DNA of 64,000 bases from Urmitella timonensis (lineage in GTDB: Bacteria; Actinomycetota; Actinomycetes; Actinomycetales; Actinomycetaceae), in NCBI GenBank assembly GCA_900120415.1, contig FQLW01000006.1:558001-622000 (forward strand). Reading direction: 5' to 3'. Shown piece after piece: positions 61,001 through 64,000 of the stretch (positions are counted from its first letter, which is position 1; the number at the start of each line of letters is the position of its first letter). A program made the position numbers and the translations under genes. The notes under the pieces were generated by a model. The model saw only the letters and a program-made list of their open reading frames with translations. It was not told the DNA's origin and made no database searches.

Positions 61001-63605
61001 AACCATCTTTTTGCTCATTCAAAGCAATAGCCAAACCAGCCGGCAAACCATCAGCCTTACAAGCAGTCAGCTTAGCTTTACCAGGATTATCAACCGGAAC
61101 ATTCACCGGAGAAATCTCCTTACCAACCTGACCAGCAATACCCGGAACCTTACCCACAGAAGGCGCAGCCGAGCAGCCATCGTTGTCTACCTTTGCGCCT
61201 TTAGGAGTTCCCGGACACTTGTCCTCACCAGCAACCGGGTTGCCCGGATCCTTCGGATCAGCAACCCCATCACCATCGTCATCCTTAGCCACAAAGACAC
61301 TACCACTCTTCTTAACCGTACCAGCATCTTTAGCCCCATCAACACGCTTAAAGCCAACAGTTAAATCCACCTGCTTATCAATACTCTTCGTAGGAGTACC
61401 ACTAATAACACAAGCAGAAGACGCAGCATCGAACTTAACAGTCAAACCAACAGCCGTCAGCTCATCAGCCGAGCAAGACAAATCACTAGCCTTACCATCA
61501 TTAGTAACCTTCACACTCACAGGAGAAATAGCCTTACCAACCATCCCCTTAACCGCGAAATCACCAACAACCGGAACTACCGCACAACCATCAGCATCAA
61601 CCTTCGCGCCAGCAGGAGTACCAGCACACTTATCAGCAGCATCCGCGACACCATCACCATCAGAATCAGCGTTTGCATCTTGGACGGTAACCGGAGCTAG
61701 AATTATCCGCTCGTATGCGTCTTTCCCGCTTCCATATGTCATCTTGACCGGAATCAGGTAACTGCCTGGAGTTACGCTTCCTTTCTTCGGGTTCAGGGAA
61801 ATTGTGCCATCAGAGTTAATTTTTGCCCATGCTTGAGCACCTACCGTAACCTTTGACTGGTCTACTCCCTCAAGCAGGTAGGCTGGAACGTCACCGGCAG
61901 CAGCAGCGGAATAAGTTGTATCGGCAGGGGGTGTAGTGTTGTTCTCTTTATTATTGGGCGTAGCTACCGTGGCTGTGCCATCCAAATCTATGGTCGTTGT
62001 TTTATATTCAGGGGTAACCTTGGCAGCAAAACTATCTTTCGCCATCGCCCGGTCACGTACTGGCTTGTCGAAACCGCCAGGGTAGATGGACGCGATATAA
62101 ATCTCGTCCTTGGCAAGATTAGCCGGAACAGTGAAGTCACAGGACTCCACAACGCCGAGGTTAGATGCCTGGGTTGTACAAGTCTTTACCTCATTACCGT
62201 CACCATCAGTCCAAACAATGTCATAGGTGTTATTTGGAACGAAACCAGTAGCCTTGGTAGGAGCGGTATCGCCCGGTTTTGCCGGATTTGTGGTCTGGTC
62301 ATAGGTTTCAATATGGAAGTCACGTCCCTCTATCCGGAGGGCGAAGTTCACGTTTTCGACGTTTGATATCGAACCAGTAGTTGCATTTGGAGTCCAGTTC
62401 AAACCGTCTTGGTACATGTTGTCACGGAAGTTGTTAAGCGAGCCGCCAACACCATTCGGAAGTTCAGGAGCCACATACATATATTCTGTGTTTACGTGGC
62501 GACTGCGCCGGTTCGTCTTAGCCCAAGAAGCATTTGCACCCTCGGGAACCAATTCTCCCCAGGTACCGGCATTCATAATTCCTTTGGCACTGTAGCTATT
62601 TCCCCACAGCCCCTGGAACTGCAGATGATATTTACCCTCTGCATCTGTGGTGTCGTAAACGGTTTCAGCAATCGCGGATTTACCTGTTTCAGCCTCATAG
62701 GCTTTCATAATCTCACGTTGCGCTGCCTTGAACTCGTCACGCTTATAGTTCTTATGGTCTTTTTTCCACTGGTCGAAGCGGCGGGCTACTTCATCTTGAA
62801 CATAAGCTCCAACTACCTTAACCCCTGGAACTTTCACTTCACCGAAGCCAGCATTAAAAGTTGGAACGGCTTCAGAATTTCCTTTAGATTGTCGCTCTTC
62901 ATACCAGACTTGACCGGTAACGTCGCCACCCCCCCCTTTGCGACTGCTCTGCTTCCAGGTGTTTTCAGCCGGGAACATCTGATCAAACTGGGGGCGCTCT
63001 TGGAAAGCGATATTGTAATTTTCAGCAAGATTAAACCCAATAACTCCGTTCCAAGTACCGCGATAGCGATCCCCCTGACCGCCAAAGGTTGAATCGCCTT
63101 CGACAAAGGCAAGCGTATATTTGCTGGAATCGGGATTATCAGCCCAAATCCGTAGGGTCTGACCCAACGTAGCTTCCCATTTGTGAACCGTGCCAAATGA
63201 ATCTGTCCAATCTGGCAGCTGGATAACGTAGGTACCGTCAGGCCGAGCCTGGCTATAGTAGACCGGCGACAAGGCGCCTTTTTGCCTTCGGTTGTTGTAA
63301 TCAGTCCATTGCGCGTAGACCTTAGCTCCGCCAAGACCGATGTCGCCATCTGAAGCACCCTGTTTATCCGCTGGCTCCATGTATGAGCGACTACCACTGC
63401 GATCAAGAAAAACCCTCCCGCTCACGGCGTGTTTTTCCCCTAGCTCTTGCCCGGGGGAATGAATCGGGTCATCCGCAAAAGCGGTGCTGACCGCAAATAC
63501 AGGCAAAAGTGCAATTACCATTGCGACAGCTGCTAAAACTGCCCACAATTTTTGCTTGAAATCAAGCGAGCACTTGCTCGCTGTGGAAGTGCTGACCTTG
63601 GTCAT
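58002..63605 (-). CDS. Giant sortase-anchored adhesin with thrombospondin type 3 and Ig-like repeats
   Basis: About 1867 residues. Order: long signal peptide (to TAFADD); an SdrD B-like N-terminal region (VSGRVFLDRSGSRSYMEPAD; PDGTYVIQLPDW) to about 620; repeated pairs of a calcium-binding TSP3 motif (DSDGDGVADAADKCAGTPAG) and an Ig-like module (CVISGTP is a constant landmark); two Rib/YPDG-like modules (DRYNPAYPAVTGKPGE, DRWNPSYADVNGQVGK) near 1300-1530; more TSP3-Ig pairs; then LPKTG, a hydrophobic helix and ARRRQS tail for sortase anchoring. ATG at 63605 follows GGGGG. It contains a 487-bp exact internal duplication. It is likely a surface stalk for adhesion; the ligand is unknown. Confidence 0.92.
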   Translation of the reverse strand: MTKVSTSTASKCSLDFKQKLWAVLAAVAMVIALLPVFAVSTAFADDPIHSPGQELGEKHAVSGRVFLDRSGSRSYMEPADKQGASDGDIGLGGAKVYAQWTDYNNRRQKGALSPVYYSQARPDGTYVIQLPDWTDSFGTVHKWEATLGQTLRIWADNPDSSKYTLAFVEGDSTFGGQGDRYRGTWNGVIGFNLAENYNIAFQERPQFDQMFPAENTWKQSSRKGGGGDVTGQVWYEERQSKGNSEAVPTFNAGFGEVKVPGVKVVGAYVQDEVARRFDQWKKDHKNYKRDEFKAAQREIMKAYEAETGKSAIAETVYDTTDAEGKYHLQFQGLWGNSYSAKGIMNAGTWGELVPEGANASWAKTNRRSRHVNTEYMYVAPELPNGVGGSLNNFRDNMYQDGLNWTPNATTGSISNVENVNFALRIEGRDFHIETYDQTTNPAKPGDTAPTKATGFVPNNTYDIVWTDGDGNEVKTCTTQASNLGVVESCDFTVPANLAKDEIYIASIYPGGFDKPVRDRAMAKDSFAAKVTPEYKTTTIDLDGTATVATPNNKENNTTPPADTTYSAAAAGDVPAYLLEGVDQSKVTVGAQAWAKINSDGTISLNPKKGSVTPGSYLIPVKMTYGSGKDAYERIILAPVTVQDANADSDGDGVADAADKCAGTPAGAKVDADGCAVVPVVGDFAVKGMVGKAISPVSVKVTNDGKASDLSCSADELTAVGLTVKFDAASSACVISGTPTKSIDKQVDLTVGFKRVDGAKDAGTVKKSGSVFVAKDDDGDGVADPKDPGNPVAGEDKCPGTPKGAKVDNDGCSAAPSVGKVPGIAGQVGKEISPVNVPVDNPGKAKLTACKADGLPAGLAIALNEQKDGCVITGTPSEEAKDKEVTVKVSFEPVDKTEQHDGGEATGTAKATISAEADGDNDTVPDSKDKCAGTPAGAKVDANGCAVKPTAGTPVAISGQKGKEISEVVVVPVDNPGMAAVTCSSDSLPAGLSVKYSPEKKACVVSGTPSEEVKDKAVTVSVNYDPKDGDDTSNPAGSIPVNTTATITDPGKDSDGDGVADAADKCAGTPAGAKVDADGCAVVPVVGDFAVKGMVGKAISPVSVKVTNDGKASDLSCSADELTAVGLTVKFDAASSACVISGTPTKSIDKQVDLTVGFKRVDGAKDAGTVKKSGSVFVAKDDDGDGVADPKDPGNPVAGEDKCPGTPKGAKVDNDGCSVLPTVGKINPIVGEKDTPITSVTVPVDNPGKSKLTACKAEGLPAGLTIALNKEGTACVISGIPTEIVNPGRDVNVTVSFEPADKSADHPGGDIQGKTSVTIKDNLTDADRYNPAYPAVTGKPGESVKASQTGDKNVPNTARYVLGDNAPQGASVDDKTGQVTLNIPDTAKNGEEITVPVKVNYADNSADNATVTVKVRTDKDGDGKPDPVDPENPQAGDDLCPGTPAADKDKVDEFGCTLADRWNPSYADVNGQVGKPAVSAAPLFDEVTTKDKDEKTAAPAGTKFALGKDAPAGVSIDAKTGIITWDKPAQGNTEIPVKVTYKDGTTDKVTAKFKIALPGDDDGDGVADDKDKCAGTPQDAKVDKNGCSVAPSLPDAPKITGEKGKAIDPVDVPVKNPGKTKVTACQATGLPAGLTIEWNEGKQACVISGTPTEEVTDGKVTITVDYTPQDKTDQHPGGKASGETTVTITDPAKDGDGDGVADKQDKCANTPKGAAVDKNGCALAPSVPVIPNIEGQKDKPLTTVVVPVDNPGKATITSCKAERLPKGLNIKWDEKRSACVISGTPTEIVTGQKVTISIDYTAPDGGKKPGSTQVETMVTIKSANPGPKDVVPGSGLPKTGAPILGLSLLALALTIAGMGTLTARRRQS
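59966..60452 (-). repeat. Internal exact repeat of the adhesin gene, copy A
   Basis: 487 bases that recur, apparently without any change, at 61181-61667 (offset 1215). It encodes one Ig-like module with its flanking TSP3 motifs. Confidence 0.9.
61181..61667 (-). repeat. Internal exact repeat of the adhesin gene, copy B
   Basis: Second copy of the 487-base repeat. Identity over this length, while other modules of the same gene have diverged, implies recent duplication or gene conversion. Confidence 0.9.
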
Positions 63606-64000
63606 TAATCCCCCAGACATAAGGCTTATTAAGTGGAGAGGCGACTAAAACCTACCCGAAGCCGGCAGATAGAATGCCCCCCCCGACTTTTGACAGACAT
63701 TTTCCTAACATTTCTATGATACAGGGATGCATCTGCCGTTTCAAAGGGGATTTTAAGGGAATACTGCTGGTTGTCCCAGGAAAGAACCGCAGCAGCTGGA
63801 CTTTAATCTTATTAAGCACCCTAGGCTTTAAGAATCATCACAACCTCTTAATTTAAAACTAAGGGCAACTTTACACCCGTACAGCAGACAGCAAGATGGA
63901 TACTGACCCGATATTGACCCTCAAGATCCTTCCCAAGGTCACCCTTCCTCCGATTCTGGAATCTATGGAAAACATAAAACATACAAGGCGGGGTTCGAGA
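63606..64000. other. Region upstream of the adhesin to the right edge
   Basis: 395 bases. It should hold the adhesin promoter. A C8 tract lies near 63676. A plus-strand frame opening at ATG 63896 stays open to the edge (35 codons) but has no ribosome site and no recognisable sequence, so I do not call a gene. Nothing else is evident. Confidence 0.5.

Noticed and set aside
59307-61761. Several long plus-strand frames opposite the adhesin gene
   Set aside because: They are shadows of the repetitive minus-strand gene: their repeats mirror its TSP3/Ig units, and they lack ribosome sites and family motifs.
63896-64000. Possible partial gene at the right edge
   Set aside because: 35 open codons with no ribosome site or motif are not enough to call a gene.
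63985-64000. GGGGTTCGAGA at the right edge as the T-arm of a tRNA
   Set aside because: The preceding bases do not form the other tRNA arms and the sequence is cut off.

Overview
The window looks like chromosomal DNA of a Gram-positive actinobacterium with moderate GC content, most plausibly a host-associated member of the Actinomycetaceae. A Varibaculum-like genus is my guess and was not tested by any search. Support comes from sortase-anchored surface proteins with Lys/Arg-rich tails, the THUMP-like methyltransferase and DUF6541 families typical of actinobacteria, a Cgl0159-type aldolase in an inositol cluster, a CIRCE-controlled groES, and frequent GTG/TTG starts.

Layout. 1-4.3 kb: envelope polysaccharide genes (DUF6541 membrane protein, glycosyltransferase, left-handed beta-helix acyltransferase, UDP-sugar dehydrogenase). 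4.3-8.8 kb: a stand-alone trpB with a leader peptide carrying three Trp codons in a row and an attenuator, divergent from metNIQ with a SAM-I riboswitch. 8.8-12 kb: a PTS operon (BglG-type antiterminator, EIICB, EIIA). 12-18.5 kb: pdxST, iolA, a lipoprotein amidase, an AAA/DUF4143 ATPase behind five 23-bp direct repeats, and tadA. 18.5-31.2 kb: pgm, hrpB, a secreted HNH nuclease, marR plus an MFS exporter, a TRIC-type channel, a VIT/CCC1 transporter and an alpha/beta hydrolase. The intergenic gaps between 20.2 and 27.8 kb hold six complete copies and several fragments of an unusual nested-palindrome element. 31.8-39.3 kb: a frameshifted sortase-anchored protein, a second EIIA, a large cell-wall pullulanase, an Mrr nuclease and a GNAT acetyltransferase. 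39.4-44.1 kb: a glycan module (LicD, CapD/PglF-like dehydratase, aminotransferase, phosphoglycosyltransferase). 44.3-51.5 kb: iolC, aldolase, iolB, iolD, a divergent GntR regulator and a transaldolase. 51.7-57.8 kb: groES, a THUMP-like methyltransferase, tsaD with a repetitive helical tail, Fic, and an AbiE toxin-antitoxin locus whose toxin is broken. 58-63.6 kb: an adhesin of about 1870 residues built from thrombospondin type 3 and Ig-like repeats.

The gene set fits a carbohydrate-scavenging commensal: pullulanase, PTS and pgm for glucans and hexoses, the iol genes for inositol, sugar-modifying genes for envelope decoration, and anchored proteins for adhesion.

The signal most worth following is the nested-palindrome family. 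Both stems differ between copies, but base pairing is kept by compensating changes, while two unpaired internal-loop strands are conserved in sequence. This is the behaviour of a structured RNA or a recognised single-stranded DNA fold, not of a simple copied repeat.
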